In this document: positions 9,339-20,335 of the stretch, one piece after another
Layout: each line of letters starts with the position of its first letter
Position numbering within the stretch: position 1 is the stretch's first letter
Origin: Crambe crambe
Lineage: Eukaryota; Porifera; Demospongiae; Poecilosclerida; Crambeidae
Reading direction: 5' to 3'
Length of the DNA: 64,000 nucleotides
Assembly: GCA_963924555.1 (NCBI GenBank)
Contig: OZ004581.1
Coordinates: 3,348,001 to 3,412,000 of the forward strand
Translations under genes and position numbers: made by a program
Notes under the pieces: generated by a model
The model's input: only the letters and a program-made list of their open reading frames with translations
Told to the model about the DNA's origin: nothing
The model's database searches: none

Positions 9339-11070
9339 CTAGTCTTTAGTATTAATATTGAATGTAACAGATGAAGAGTTGAAGATAAATGTTCCTGGTA
9401 AACTATTTTTTGTGTTTGTCTGAATATTTGTACTGCATGTAGCAAGCTGAGAGGAAAGATATTCCTGTTGGTGTGGAAAATAGGCTGCTACTGAGTTATT
9501 TTCTTGATTAGCGATAACTTCAGAATTGCACAATTTAGGCACTTTATCTTTGTTATTAAGAATGTCTGAGAGTACTTCCTGCTGCTCAACTGAAGTTCTC
9601 TTGTAGCTTCTAACCCCTTCAATACTCCTGTGACCAGTCCTTTCCATCACAAGCTGCTCATCTACTCCATGCTGATATAGTCTTGTTGCTGTTGTGGCAC
9701 GCAATGAATGATTAGTCTTAAATCCTTCTATCCCAGCAGCTGTACATAACCTGGAGATGGTTTTCGTCAATGTGTTATGTCCAAGAGGTTTTCTTGTATA
9801 CCACAGATCCATGGTAGGATTAGTAGCAGGCTGCAAATAAAATGAATTAATCTCGTCAGGACTGTCAGGGCACAACTTGATGTATTTCTTGAATAGTCGT
9901 ACAAAACACCTTTCTGGATTGTCAGTGTTTGCATGATGCAATACAATTTTTGGCTTGATATTCCTTCCTTTAATTCCCCCTGGCCTGTTTTTGGATACAT
10001 CTTCTGTGTACTGTAAATATGGTCTTTCTCCTTTGTTCTCTATAAGCTGTATTTGACATGGTCTTAATCGAAGCTGTCTATGTTCTCTTCCACTTCTTAG
10101 TACAAAATAAAGACCATTACAAAAGATCATAGTGTCGAGCAAGGTCTTAGGGTTTTTATCTCCAAGAAGTCCTTTCTGCCATAGCATCTCTTCCTCTTGC
10201 TGGGATAGAGGTTCTGCCTGGCGTTTTTTTGATCCAAGACCTTTGAACTGTAGTTGCTTCATTTCAGCATCAAGTGACTTTTTGAAGTCAATGAAATCAT
10301 GATCTACAAAAAAATCAATCGTTGGATGTCCATTCCACCTGAGATATCTCATAATACCACAAACAATATGATGAAGAGAGTTTGGTGGAAACTCTGTTCC
10401 ATCTCTCTTTCTTACCTATAATAATAGAACTTTATTTTATATAGCAGATTCTAGCTATAATATCTATAATGTCCATTTTTACCTCTAGAATAAACCTGGT
10501 TAGCCAGTACTGCAGTTCCTCCCTGCTGAGCATTCCTATGGATTTTATCTCATCCCCATTTTCCTTTTTTCGGTAAGAGGTCCATGCCTCCCACAAGCCA
10601 ATACAGTACTTAGTATCCTGCTTGGTCTTTGATGGAATGCCAGAGGTTCTTGCAAGCTCTATCTCCTCATCAGTTTTAATTTGAGCAAATTGTCTAGACT
10701 TGGTGGAGGAACTGGATGGCTCATTCTTAACTGGAAAATGAATGGAGCTGACAATTGAGCTGGTACTAGGTTGTGGAAGGGTGGAACTGGCCAAAGAAGA
10801 AGCTTGGGCGGGGCTGAGTTCAGGGGTGGAACTGGATTCTAGCTGTTGGCTGAGTTCCAAGAATAAGCTGGTATATTCTTGTTCAACACCACTAACTTCC
10901 TCCTCCTCCATTGCAGCGGCACTATTTTTTGGTTCAACTGCTACGTCCTTACATATGCCCCAAGCACTGCACCAGGGTTCGCCGAGGCAGGCAGGGTTGC
11001 CGCAGAAGAGGGAGGGGCTATCGAGTTCATCCGTAATATCTCTCTTTTCCTTGTCATAGAAGCGCAGCAT
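9339..11070 (-). CDS. Crypton-type tyrosine recombinase (DUF3504/ZMYM-QRICH1-like)
   Basis: There are two exons: 11070-10483 (196 codons) and 10415-9339 (358 codons plus stop). They are joined by a 67-base GT-AG intron that keeps phase (GAG|GTAAAA ... ATAG|GTAAGA), giving 554 residues. The N-terminal 130 residues are acidic and Ser/Pro rich. A helical core-binding domain follows (about 130-240), then the catalytic domain. Tyrosine-recombinase residues are all visible: Arg about 303 (FVLRSGREH), HSLR at 432-435, His 458 (GHRS) and Tyr 467 (RSYKR). Crypton elements cut and rejoin DNA through that tyrosine; the same domain was domesticated in ZMYM2 and QRICH1 proteins. The frame is uninterrupted, so this copy may be active or host-adopted. 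It stands alone between two palindromes. Confidence 0.85.
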
Positions 11071-11114
11071 TGCTTGAAAATTTTTTGAAAAGGTTGCTAT
11101 GCTATTTTCTAAAT

Positions 11115-11258
11115 TAGTTAGACACCTCGACCAACGAGATCTACGGTCTATAGAAACCCTCAGGCCCTTGGTAGCGCCCTCGCTGCGCTCGGGTCACTAC
11201 AGCCCAAGGGCCTCGGGTTTCTATAGACCGTAGATCCCTCGGTCTCGGTGTCTAACTA
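11115..11258. repeat. 144-bp near-perfect hairpin 5' of the Crypton gene
   Basis: The left arm starts TAGTTAGACACC at 11115 and pairs with GGTGTCTAACTA ending at 11258. The inner arms share GGTCTATAGAAACCC and CCCTTGGG-type words around a GC-rich loop (GCGCCCTCGCTGCGCTCGG). The hairpin begins 45 bases upstream of the recombinase ATG, so it overlaps the expected promoter or an element end. It could be an independent foldback element. Confidence 0.9.
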
Positions 11259-11259
11259 T

Positions 11260-11690
11260 TATATAGTGACTTGCTCTCCTCTTGTTGAGAACATAACATT
11301 CCTTACAAAATCATGTGATACACTAGTCTCTTATACCCTTGAGCACCACACAACAAGGGGGACCATTATTAGTAAGTGGCTGCTAGCTACCCTTTAGCCT
11401 GTAGAAAACACGACCAGAGTCACTCGACAAGAGTCATGAGTTTCTTGTATCTTCTTTTTTACATTCAGCTTAAAAATTCTTTTTAACCAACATTTCAGCT
11501 ATGTCTCTAGCCTTCTTCAGTGAACTACTACAATATCTTCGTTCTTTAGGCTCTTGTGATGTGAGTCATAAGTCACCATAGAATTAAGTTAGACCTACAT
11601 ATGTCAACCACAAGAAATATATAAATAAGGCTGATAACCACAGGATCATTGGTGGCATCCCCTTTTTGAGTTGTGGTGGCACTGTACTTC
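11260..11690. other. Non-coding interval
   Basis: I see nothing beyond simple AT-rich sequence. Confidence 0.5.
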
Positions 11691-11697
11691 TAACTCC

Positions 11698-11979
11698 TCA
11701 ATTTTGTTCTTCAATTCTTTTTCTCAGCCTCTTCCATTCCTTTTCTCGGCTGTTCCATTCCTCTTCCACTTTTCGGTCAATATCAATATGCTGACATTTC
11801 AGGTGTACACTGTCATCAATATTAACACATTGAAGATCTGGTCCAATAATCGCCTCAATCCGAACAGAATTCAATCTTGACCACTTAAGCCTTGTTCCAT
11901 CATGGAGCATAACTTCATCCACACATTTCCAATTGAAACCTTCACTACCTTTACATACAGCAGAATTTCCCTTCAACAT
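11698..11979 (-). CDS. Frame with GPDLQ/LKC module and charged coiled tail
   Basis: This is a 93-residue frame. Its middle (11768-11853) encodes AIIGPDLQCVNIDDSVHLKC and then a QHIDIDRK-type run, also found at 23824-23906 inside the Helitron relic. The last 25 residues are strongly charged (EEEWNSREKEWKRLRKRIE), consistent with a short coiled coil. The two module copies differ mainly at third codon positions. The function is unknown, and this may be an exon of a larger gene. Confidence 0.45.
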   Translation of the reverse strand: MLKGNSAVCKGSEGFNWKCVDEVMLHDGTRLKWSRLNSVRIEAIIGPDLQCVNIDDSVHLKCQHIDIDRKVEEEWNSREKEWKRLRKRIEEQN

Positions 11980-13445
11980 GGAGGACCATGCTTTCTCAGT
12001 TTTAGTGGGTGTGACTTTAGTGTGGCATTCCTTTTTTGGCTGTAAAATTCCAACTCAAAAATTTTCTTCAACTTCGTCTAATTTTAGTGTGTCTGTAACA
12101 AAATTAATGTACAAATGATAGATTTCAAGACTTGACGTGTGACTGAGAGAATATCAGTATGTGAATTAACATCAATGATGTATTTCGTACACAACTGTCT
12201 TCCATAATAACACCCGTGCTGCAACTAATCTCAGTACCGAAAAATCCAGTTCGAATGAATCTGGATTCCAAATTAAAATTGCAGAGTCAACACTATAGCG
12301 TTGACCACATAATCACTGCCACGACAAAAGGAAAAGAAAATGAACTGAATTTCTCTATGTGACATTACTGCCACCATAGATGGTAGGGTTGATACATTGG
12401 AGGCACTGTACCTAATACCCTATCATTTGGGCTATTTCATGGACTGTAATTGAATACTTGGAATCAATAGTATACCTTTAACTGCCAAAATAATTAATAT
12501 TTATGTCTGGCATAGTATCAATTCACATTATAAATGTGGGTGATTGAGTGGTTGTTCCCTAGTTGAGTGTTCAGTTGAGTGTTCCCCAGCCCACAGAACA
12601 GCTAACCTTCAAATATAATAATGATGTGATGATATAATATAGCATGCATTCTACTTTTCTAATGTTTTTTCTACTATTTTAACTATTTTTTTCTTCCATT
12701 ATAGTTTTCTATATTAAGTCTATATCTTTTTTTTTAACTTTTTGTTTTTAAAATTATAATTCTTTTCAATTGAGCTATCAATAAACAATAAAGATACTAT
12801 AACACAAAAATATAGCTAATAACCTACCATTTCTTCTTTTATTTTTTTGATTTCTTTGTCTGTGTGAATAGAGGTTAAAAGGTATACCATTTACATAAGA
12901 ACTTACCTTTTAAATTACTGAGTCTCTCGATATCTTCTACAATAATAATGGAAATACTAGGTTATCATTATCATAAGAAAATGGTGCACTTACTAATTTT
13001 TAGCTCGTTAGTCTGAGAGTCTGGATTTGCCAAAGTGATTCGCGTGGTAAAATATTCGCGGATGAAAGAGAAATCCGTGAAACCTTCGCCCCTCGAAATA
13101 TACCAACTATACGGTAGTCTTGGGGTGATGGACTTAATCAGTCTGGCTCTGCGAATTCAAATGCCTCTTCATATGATGATTGATTGCATGCTTTTATAAT
13201 GCTATTTCGAAATAGACATGGAGCAGTTCCTTCTCATCATAAGACTACTTACAAATGCTGGCATAATCAACTGGATATATTCTCCATGTACTGTTGCAAA
13301 AACAAGTTTTCGTTTCCCCAGTCCCCTGATGTCTAAATATAAACGCTTCTATACTGTGAAACTGCAAATGCAGTAGGCAAGCCCAAGTTTCACTGCAAGG
13401 TGGGTGCGGCTAGCTTCTCCCTTCACCATAATATCAATGATTGAA
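11980..13445. other. Non-coding interval
   Basis: No gene was seen. The stretch is very AT-rich between 12640 and 12860. A word pair GATTCGCGTGG / TATTCGCGGATGAAA near 13035-13065 resembles a decayed foldback element of the type at 43262. Confidence 0.5.
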
Positions 13446-14252
13446 TCATTTATCTGATTTACAGATTGTCCTACAGCTTTTTACTGTTGCAGAACACTGA
13501 TTCGTAGCAACCCTGGTGTCATGCTTGTTGAGTGAGATCGTTGTGACCGTACTTGATCCGGCCTGTGTGTCCTTGTCACCTATAGTGCTGGACCCACTTG
13601 AGGTGGTGCTGTGACTGGACTCGAAATGGGCACGAGTGGAGGTTAAAGTAAACCCAAGGTACGTGGCTAGGTGGTCCATGAAAAACTTGCCCAGCCCATC
13701 GGAGAAATGCCTGGAGATTGCACGCTGGTAGTGCGCCCATGTTTGCTCTAGAAAGTGTTGGATGACCCCTAGTTCCTCAGAGGTGAAGAGTGGAGGCCTT
13801 TCAGGTGTGATAGGCACATCCTCGTCACCAGAGTCTGAATCTCCAGTGTCGCCAGGCCCGACATCGTGAACGAACGTTGGTTTGGTGGATGGTGTTAGCC
13901 TTGTTAAATTACTTAATAATGCTTTAGCTCGACGAATGTCGATACAATTAGCCTTGGAGCATGTGATGAGGGACGGGTTCTCATGAATGGAAATGGAGGG
14001 CTCGTTAAACATGATGCTGATATCCATCCAGGATCTTAGAATGGTGGGGCCAGTAAACTTGAGCCTCGATTCTCCTTCCAGAGGTTGATGACTTTTGTTG
14101 TTGTCGTTGGTGGACAGTATGAGTACCTTTAAATTGGAGTAGTCAACATCGGTTGAGTCAGATATGAGGCGGTTCCAACCGAGCATGTTGGGATAGGGCA
14201 CCCCAGTAGTCCACCAACTTCTCCTGCACATAAGCCAATAATGTTCTTGCAT
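13446..14252 (-). CDS. Unrecognised repeat gene, copy 2
   Basis: A continuous 268-residue frame. The N-terminal half contains GVPYPNMLGWNRLISDS and GPTILRSWMDISIMFN. The middle is acidic (GDSDSGDEDVPITPE), then comes a helical segment (EELGVIQHFLEQTWAHYQRA), then a Ser/Thr-rich C-terminus. It is the better preserved of two copies (the other is at 6300-7230). An exon-like frame with a CxSG-type composition lies upstream. I do not recognise the domain; it behaves like a repetitive gene family rather than a single-copy host gene. Confidence 0.55.
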   Translation of the reverse strand: MQEHYWLMCRRSWWTTGVPYPNMLGWNRLISDSTDVDYSNLKVLILSTNDNNKSHQPLEGESRLKFTGPTILRSWMDISIMFNEPSISIHENPSLITCSKANCIDIRRAKALLSNLTRLTPSTKPTFVHDVGPGDTGDSDSGDEDVPITPERPPLFTSEELGVIQHFLEQTWAHYQRAISRHFSDGLGKFFMDHLATYLGFTLTSTRAHFESSHSTTSSGSSTIGDKDTQAGSSTVTTISLNKHDTRVATNQCSATVKSCRTICKSDK

Positions 14253-14334
14253 AATTTATGGAACCCATTGAGGCCCTCACACTGAACAAACTGATCGGTG
14301 ATCTCTTGCACCATGATGGAATAACTTCCACTGT

Positions 14335-14604
14335 CTAAGTGACATAATATGTATCTTGGACAACCATCGGTGAGGTAGTAGTTGGAGATGAACTCTTCTT
14401 CGGTGAAATCATGTATTTATTTTTTTGGCTCTCAAACAACCTGCGTGCTTTCGTGAGCGCGAAGGGCCGGAAGTAGAAATCACAGTTCTTTCCATCGACA
14501 CATCTTTTCTTTAGTTTGCATTTTGCATCAATTTTGACTCCAGGGCTGAAGGCAGCCATAGTAAATCTATTAGTCAAGTTCGGTATGTCATCATCCAGTT
14601 GCAA
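14335..14604 (-). CDS. Unrecognised frame 5' of repeat gene copy 2
   Basis: An 89-residue basic frame (FSPGVKIDAKCKLKKRC, GKNCDFYFRPFALTKARRLF) ends at a TAG just before a second short frame (14129-14314) that begins at an ATG at 14314. It may be an upstream exon of the same repeat family. There is no known domain, and no clean donor was identified. Confidence 0.3.
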   Translation of the reverse strand: MQLDDDIPNLTNRFTMAAFSPGVKIDAKCKLKKRCVDGKNCDFYFRPFALTKARRLFESQKNKYMISPKKSSSPTTTSPMVVQDTYYVT

Positions 14605-14619
14605 AAATAATTGTGCATT

Positions 14620-15200
14620 ATCCAGAAAAAGATCTTTTTGTACTAAGCACCAAAAGTGCCTTCAATTTTGCATCGCCTTTCAGAAATGCAAGGTCAACAG
14701 AGAGTCCATCATGTACTCTCATACACAATCCACATTCACCACCATGTCTTACACCCTATCTCAGAGAATGCAGACCAGAGATTGTTTTCAGAAAGAGAAG
14801 CCATTCTCATTGTTTCAGCTCAGGCTCGCCCCACAATGCATTGCATTTGTCTAGTACTACAATATTAATACGGTAGATTAAACAGGTCAGGTTATCTCCT
14901 TTACGAAATACAAGTATGTATCCAAGTGTTATAGTTTTAAGTGAAGTGAAAGGTCGTACAAAACTAAGTTGGAACACTGGATAAAGTACACGAAATAATT
15001 TGAACAATCGAAAAGTATCAAATTAATGGCTGGATGGTTTCACATTAATTGTATCAACACCACACCAACGTTACGACGAATGTCGTCATCAGTGCTTGTC
15101 TGCATGATCCTTTCGGTGACAACGGGTAATGCCAAAGGTAGTAATCCACTACTGTTCAGACAATCTTGATTAGTAAGGAGTATATATTCTGCCACAGCCT
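14620..15200. other. Non-coding interval with an inverted scrap of the 7.25 kb intron
   Basis: The word CACATTCACCACCATGTCTTACACC at about 14731-14753 is present on the opposite strand at 7242-7275. A fragment of the first-exon locus has therefore been copied here in reverse. No gene was seen. Confidence 0.55.
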
Positions 15201-15227
15201 CCAGCCTGTCGAAGGACGAGCCGCTAT

Positions 15228-15420
15228 GTTAGGTCAAAGGTCATGTACAACCTTACTTGAGTGCAAGTAAATTCATCCCTGTTGAGGGTAGAGTTAGTGT
15301 ATTATATGGCAGGCTTTTAAGTAAGGTCAAAGGTCATACAACCCTTCTTGTAAATTCACCCCTGTTGAGGGTAGAGTTAGTGTATCTTTTAAGTGAGGTC
15401 AAAGTTCCCATTAAATACAG
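15228..15420. repeat. 93-bp tandem duplication carrying DR1 motifs
   Basis: Two copies of a unit containing AGGTCAAAGGTCA and CCCTGTTGAGGGTAGAGTTA start at 15231 and 15324; a third partial begins about 15397 with a degenerate DR1. The first two hexamer pairs are perfect direct repeats with one-base spacing, the classical site for HNF4/RXR-type nuclear receptors. Confidence 0.85.
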
Positions 15421-15424
15421 TGAT

Positions 15425-17065
15425 ACCAAAGGAATGATACTCACAGATGACAATTCATAACATATCTACACTTTGGAATTACAATTGTACTTCATAGAAA
15501 GCTAACCTTCTCTATAAGCTTTGCTGGTTTATTGTTATTAAAGTGATAAAATACCACTTTCCAAAGGTATAGGGTCATAATCAATTTCGGAATCCCACAC
15601 TGCATATATGGGGTTTTCATAGCTTGTTTCAATACTCAATAAATTAAAATAAATATTTTCAAGCCGTTTCGCTCTGCAGTGAACAGGTGGGTCACTAACA
15701 TAGTGACAGGATAAGGGAGCTTGTGGAGCGAAACAAAATTTCTGAGATAGCTACACCATTGAAAAATACAAGGTCTAAGCTTTGAAATGATACCCTAGCT
15801 CTAGCTATCACTATACCACCTTCCAAATCTATTTTCAAAAGGCAGGAAATGACTAATCATGTAAAGGGGGTGGGCGTTAATTAGAATATATGAATCACCA
15901 TGTATTTTGAACATAATTAGCCAAAAATGCCATTTGGACCTCCTGACTGCAAGTTTGCTATAAAAGAATCAGGTATGAGGTCTCAAATTTTGCCACAAGT
16001 TAGAGTGAATTACTTTCAAGCCTAATAATAGTTTTAGGTCCATGTGAAATTGGCCATATCTCCAAATGAAATTTAGCTCCATAAGCCCCCCCTCCCCCCC
16101 TTTTCACATGTCCTATCACACATAATAACTTGCAACATATATTAAACTGTCCCATGGGATGATTCGTTTTTGTGTTGAAATTTTGCTTCTCTGTAACACT
16201 GCTGATTGCTTTTAGTGCTAGTACTTATCACACTAAATCATACATGTTAAATACAAGACACAATTTTGACATTGCATTGATTACTTACACTGTTGTGTTC
16301 GAGTGGAATACACAAACTAGATTTAGTAGTGCAATCAAGTACAGTTTACCCTTATCGTTAACCATCTGGTCACAGATATGCAGTTCTTTGCAGTATTCAG
16401 ATAAGTATCCATCAAGAACCCCCCTCAAGTAATCCGAGTTTGAGTATATTTTCTTGGGTACTGGTTCTATATCTTCATCACAGTCACTACTCTCATTAGT
16501 GGGGGTTTAACTGAGCGACGGCATACCGCACTTTACCAACATGCTAGAAATAAACACGGCCCTGTCCTGTCTATACGAGGGAGCCTGTCTAAAGCTGCTA
16601 GAAACTACAATCAGGATAAATACGAATCAGATGAAGTAATCCTCTTCACACATTCACCTAGATTAGTTGATGTTGACGACGACACTTGTGCAGAATACTC
16701 TCAAAATTCCTTAATTTTATACTCAATATAATCTAAAGCTTCATTATCACGTTTTATTCTTCATTATTATCATTCAGTCACTTGGTCTGCATAATAGTGG
16801 TCTATTTAATAATGGTCTGTTTAAGAGTGGTCTGCAGCCCCCTGGCTGTACTGATATTTGTATATGGTTGTCTATAATGAGGCTTGCTAAATCAAAAAGG
16901 CATTGCTGGGCATCACTGGGCTCCAAAGGGCCCAACATAGCAGACTCAATGAATTATGTATTTCATTTTATCAGTGATGACTATAGAGTGAGACGTTATT
17001 TTTTGAATGCATTGACCGCTTGCCTCCACCATATTTCCAAAATCTTCTAGTTCTTTTGGAACCAA
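15425..17065. other. Interval with no supported gene
   Basis: Short open frames at 16172 and 16868 (plus) are unsupported. Nothing repetitive was recognised beyond a C-rich run at 16090-16104. Confidence 0.45.
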
Positions 17066-17068
17066 ATC

Positions 17069-18575
17069 TTATGAAATACGAGTGGGGACCCTTTTTACAA
17101 GGTCGATCCATTTAAGCGATCCTGTAATAACTTCAAGCACCCGTGTTCTAACATCAGAAAGAGATAGATGTTCCACGACGACATTAAATTGCGGCGGTGC
17201 CGCCACAAACGTGCATTCAATTACTGTGACACAATGCTGATAATCACACTTCGGAAATACCAAAGAACAAATCTTATTGATCTCTGGCGTGTACATTTTT
17301 AATAATCGAAGAAGGTCAACTGTGTTTGACACAGACAATACAAACAAATGAGTACTCAACCTTGGAAGTTGTTGATAGGGCAACAAATGGTCACACTTTG
17401 TTGTAATCTTGCTCATTGCTGATACTACTCTAAAATCAATCATAATTAGTTATATGTAACATTGGATATTCACTTACTATCCCATCTACACATTGCCAAT
17501 CATTTTCATCTGCCCTTGAAAAACCTTACACTTCTGCTGCTCTTCCAGTTCTGCATTAAAGTCCAATAATAGGGCATATGTTATTACACTTGACACAGTC
17601 CCTCCACCATTTCTGAGATGGTGGTATACTGCATCTCCCATGGCCAGCCAGCAATTATGCAACATCTTGAACCCACAGCCCGAACACAGCATTATCCAAT
17701 TGTGTTTTCCCTTCCCCTTTGCTCCTACTTTTCACCTGCAATATAACAGCATAGTAATGTGTGCTGTGTGCAATAGCTGCATGCACACTAATAATACATA
17801 CTCGCTTCAACAATCACTATATATACTTGTCATTTTTCTTTATAACGACATCTGTGACACTGTTCTTTGCAACTAATGGGCCATATCCTTCCTGATGGGG
17901 ACTCGAGGCTGTTACCACATGTCTATACATTTATTACATATGCATGTAATATCAAGGTATTGGTCTCTGTCCTTGGCTATAATGACTTTGAACAGGGAAC
18001 TAAAAAAATGTTTCCCTTCACTGTCATACCAGTAGGACTTCACATTTAGGTCTTGTATAGACTGTTTAAACTCATTAAAAATGATTTGCTGAGAGAGAGA
18101 GAGAGCGGGGGGAGGGAGTGAATTAGAAAGTGGAAGTCCTAGCTATTACAATTACCATTCTTTCAGGAATATCTGTTGGTGGCCCTGTATACAATTGAGG
18201 TAGCCATGTCGTCATATTGGGCTTCCAAGTCCAGCGATCAATAGCAGTCATACCCTCCGCCCAAACAAACTTTAACCGCTCAACATTACCGTCAATTTTG
18301 TATAAGGTTGTCCCTTCACCGCTACATTGGATATTGATTGTTGTATTCTTACTGAGGTAAGGGTGTTACCTGGGTGAGGGAACACTATCAATAGACTCAA
18401 TGCTAGAAGATGAGCTGCCAGATGAAGATGGGTGGCTGATTCTATAATCAACATCAAGTGGTGTAGCACTGCGACTAAGTTTTGTTCTGTAGAAAATTAA
18501 TTCAGTCACAGAGTCAGTTATAGTTTAGTACCTTTTCGATGGTGGAGGTTGGTTATCTTCAGGTGATGTGGACAT
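17069..18575 (-). CDS. Unrecognised multi-exon gene beginning MSTSPEDNQPPPSKR
   Basis: Phase-consistent exons read 18575-18532, 18486-18370, 18351-18156 and 18088 to about 17916. Further coding-like blocks lie at 17720-17486 and 17422-17069. The assembled N-terminus is Ser-rich; exon 3 encodes a Trp-rich compact segment (VERLKFVWAEGMTAIDRW, WKPNMTTWLPQLY); exon 4 contains SYWYDSEGKHFFSSLFK and CICNKC. The fifth block has CSGCGFKMLHNCW, possibly metal-binding. Exons 2 and 3 are separated by only 18 bases with GT and AG ends and an in-frame TAA. Frames at the later junctions do not all agree, so the gene may be decaying. No known family was recognised. Confidence 0.4.
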
Positions 18576-18914
18576 GGTAGGAGCAGTCCCACAGCAGGTA
18601 GCAGGCAAACAGGAGCAGGAGGAGGACTGATAACCAAATGTAACATAGCCGAAAATGTAGTTAGCAAAAGAACTCTCTAAATGACACACAACTCAACCTA
18701 TTATACAAAAATCACACATGCAGGAAAAAACAGGCACAAGAGAAGATTCTAGAAACACAGCAGGAAAAATCAAGCACAAAAAGACTAACAGCTAAACAGA
18801 AATGAAACCACTAATTACCCACAAATCAATAATCATACACTACATGCCAGTGACCAGCGGGTAAGTTGAGCATTTGCATTCTTCATTCAATGGAGCCAGG
18901 TCAGAGGTTGATGA
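18576..18914. repeat. Promoter-side dispersed repeat and AT-rich spacer
   Basis: 18576-18625 is the same GCAGTCCCACAGCAGGTAGC sequence that precedes the first exon at 7335. The remaining bases show no gene. Confidence 0.6.
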
Positions 18915-20335
18915 TCAGTTTGAATCGAAAAGTTCTGTCCATAAAGGTACATGTATGTATGGAAGATCTTCAAGGCCCAGACAATAGCTAGACACTTTCT
19001 CAATAGTAGCATAGTTTTGCTCTCGGTGGGGTTTTCTGCTGGCATATGCGACAGGATGATCCTTTCCTTCAGAATCAGCTTGACTTAGCACTGCACCTAG
19101 ACCTTGTTCAGACGTATCTGTTTGCAAGGTGAAAGGTTTAGTGGGATCTGTGACTTCACCAAAGAGTCCTTCAAGCTTTGAAAAGACCTCTCAGCCAGGG
19201 AAGTCCAAATAACTTTGTCTGGCATCCTCTTCTTTGTCAGATCAGTCAAGGGTGAAGCTACTTCGGAAAATTCCAGCACGAAATGGCGATAATATCCAAC
19301 CAGTCCAAGGAATGCTCTCACATCCTTCTTCGTTAGTGGTTTTGGATACTCCAACACCAGAGCTAAAAATAAGGGTTCAATGTTGCCAGGACAACTTGTC
19401 CTAGCAAAATGAGATTTGGTCGGACATTATACAGCAAAAAAAAATTTTTTTTAATAATAAAAAAATGCCAGGACTGCGCTGTCCACATGGGGCATGTGCA
19501 GTGCGCTCACTACATTGAAGTGGGCAGAGTCTCAAACTAGAGTTAGAGAGAAGTTAGTTTCTCACCTCCTGACTCTTAACAGTGCCAACTGAAGCCTAGA
19601 TAAGAGTAAAAAGGCACTGAAAGTAGTGTAGAAAGCTTAGTTAGTTCATATTTCCAAGCGCATAAGCTAGAAAGCCTACCTTAGTTCTGGAGATTGCAGC
19701 TGCTGGATGCACGAAGCTTTCATGGCTGACTAGCTAGCTTTAGCACTTCATTTGAAGCCTTTCTACTTTAGTCTAAGTTCCAAAACTTGGTTAGAAGTTT
19801 GTTCAAGGATCATTTTAGTCTGAAACTGTTGTTAGGACATTGTGGCAGTGCAAACTGTGAATTGATCTGGTCAAATCTGATAATTGCTCGGAAAATGACC
19901 GATGTCCGCCTGTTATTTTTAGCTCTGCAACATGGCCTTCAGCTTTCCTGGATCTGGCTGTACACACCCACCTCCAATGACGTGACCCAGGTGATGGACT
20001 TTCTTCCGACCAAACTGGCACTTTTCAACTTTCAGTGTCAACCCAGCATCTAGCAGTCTCACAAACACTTCCTGAAGATGTATTAGGGTTTTGCTATGAA
20101 TGACTACATCATCCAAATAAGCAGTACATGGTTGATCATCCTCTGGAAAGTGGCCGGGGCACTGTGTAATCCAAATGGCAAACTCATAGAGTCCAAAGGG
20201 GGTCATAAATGCTGATTTCTCCTTAGATGCTCCAGATAGTGGAATTTGCCAATAGCCCTTGGCATGGCAGATCCTATACAGTCTAGCACTCCTCTATTCG
20301 GGGCATGGGATAAGCATCAAACTTTGCCAACTGGC
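18915..20335 (-). pseudogene. Ty3/gypsy pol fragment with nested TIR element
   Basis: In minus-strand order: decayed RT motif A (KGYWQIPLSG, about 20230-20270), MTPFGLYEFA, YLDDVVIHS (motif C), KVEKCQFGRKKVHHLGHVIG (thumb) to 19928. After the inserted element, pol resumes at 19357 with VLEYPKPLTKKDVRAFLG and the RNase H lead-in, then DTSEQGLGAVLSQ and HPVAYASRKPHREQNYATIE (RNase H, 18915-19127). The motif B segment has been shortened and stops break motif A. The order and wording are those of Ty3/gypsy pol. The copy is inactive. Confidence 0.9.
19358..19927. mobile_element. 570-bp non-autonomous TIR element nested in pol
   Basis: The ends are CAGAGCTAAAAATAA (19358-19372) and its exact reverse complement (19913-19927), a 15-bp terminal inverted repeat. 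Flanks CAACAC (19352-19357) and CAACAT (19928-19933) look like a target duplication. The interruption falls inside the codons of one pol reading frame, which confirms the insertion. It has no coding capacity. The CAGAG start recalls hAT ends, but the family is not proven. Confidence 0.85.

Noticed and set aside
10742..11088. Plus-strand frames over the Crypton exon 1
   Set aside because: They are shadows of the Ser/Pro-rich minus-strand exon.
11115..11258. Transcription terminator or RNA gene
   Set aside because: The hairpin is far longer than a terminator or tRNA and has DNA-palindrome features; an element end or foldback fits better.
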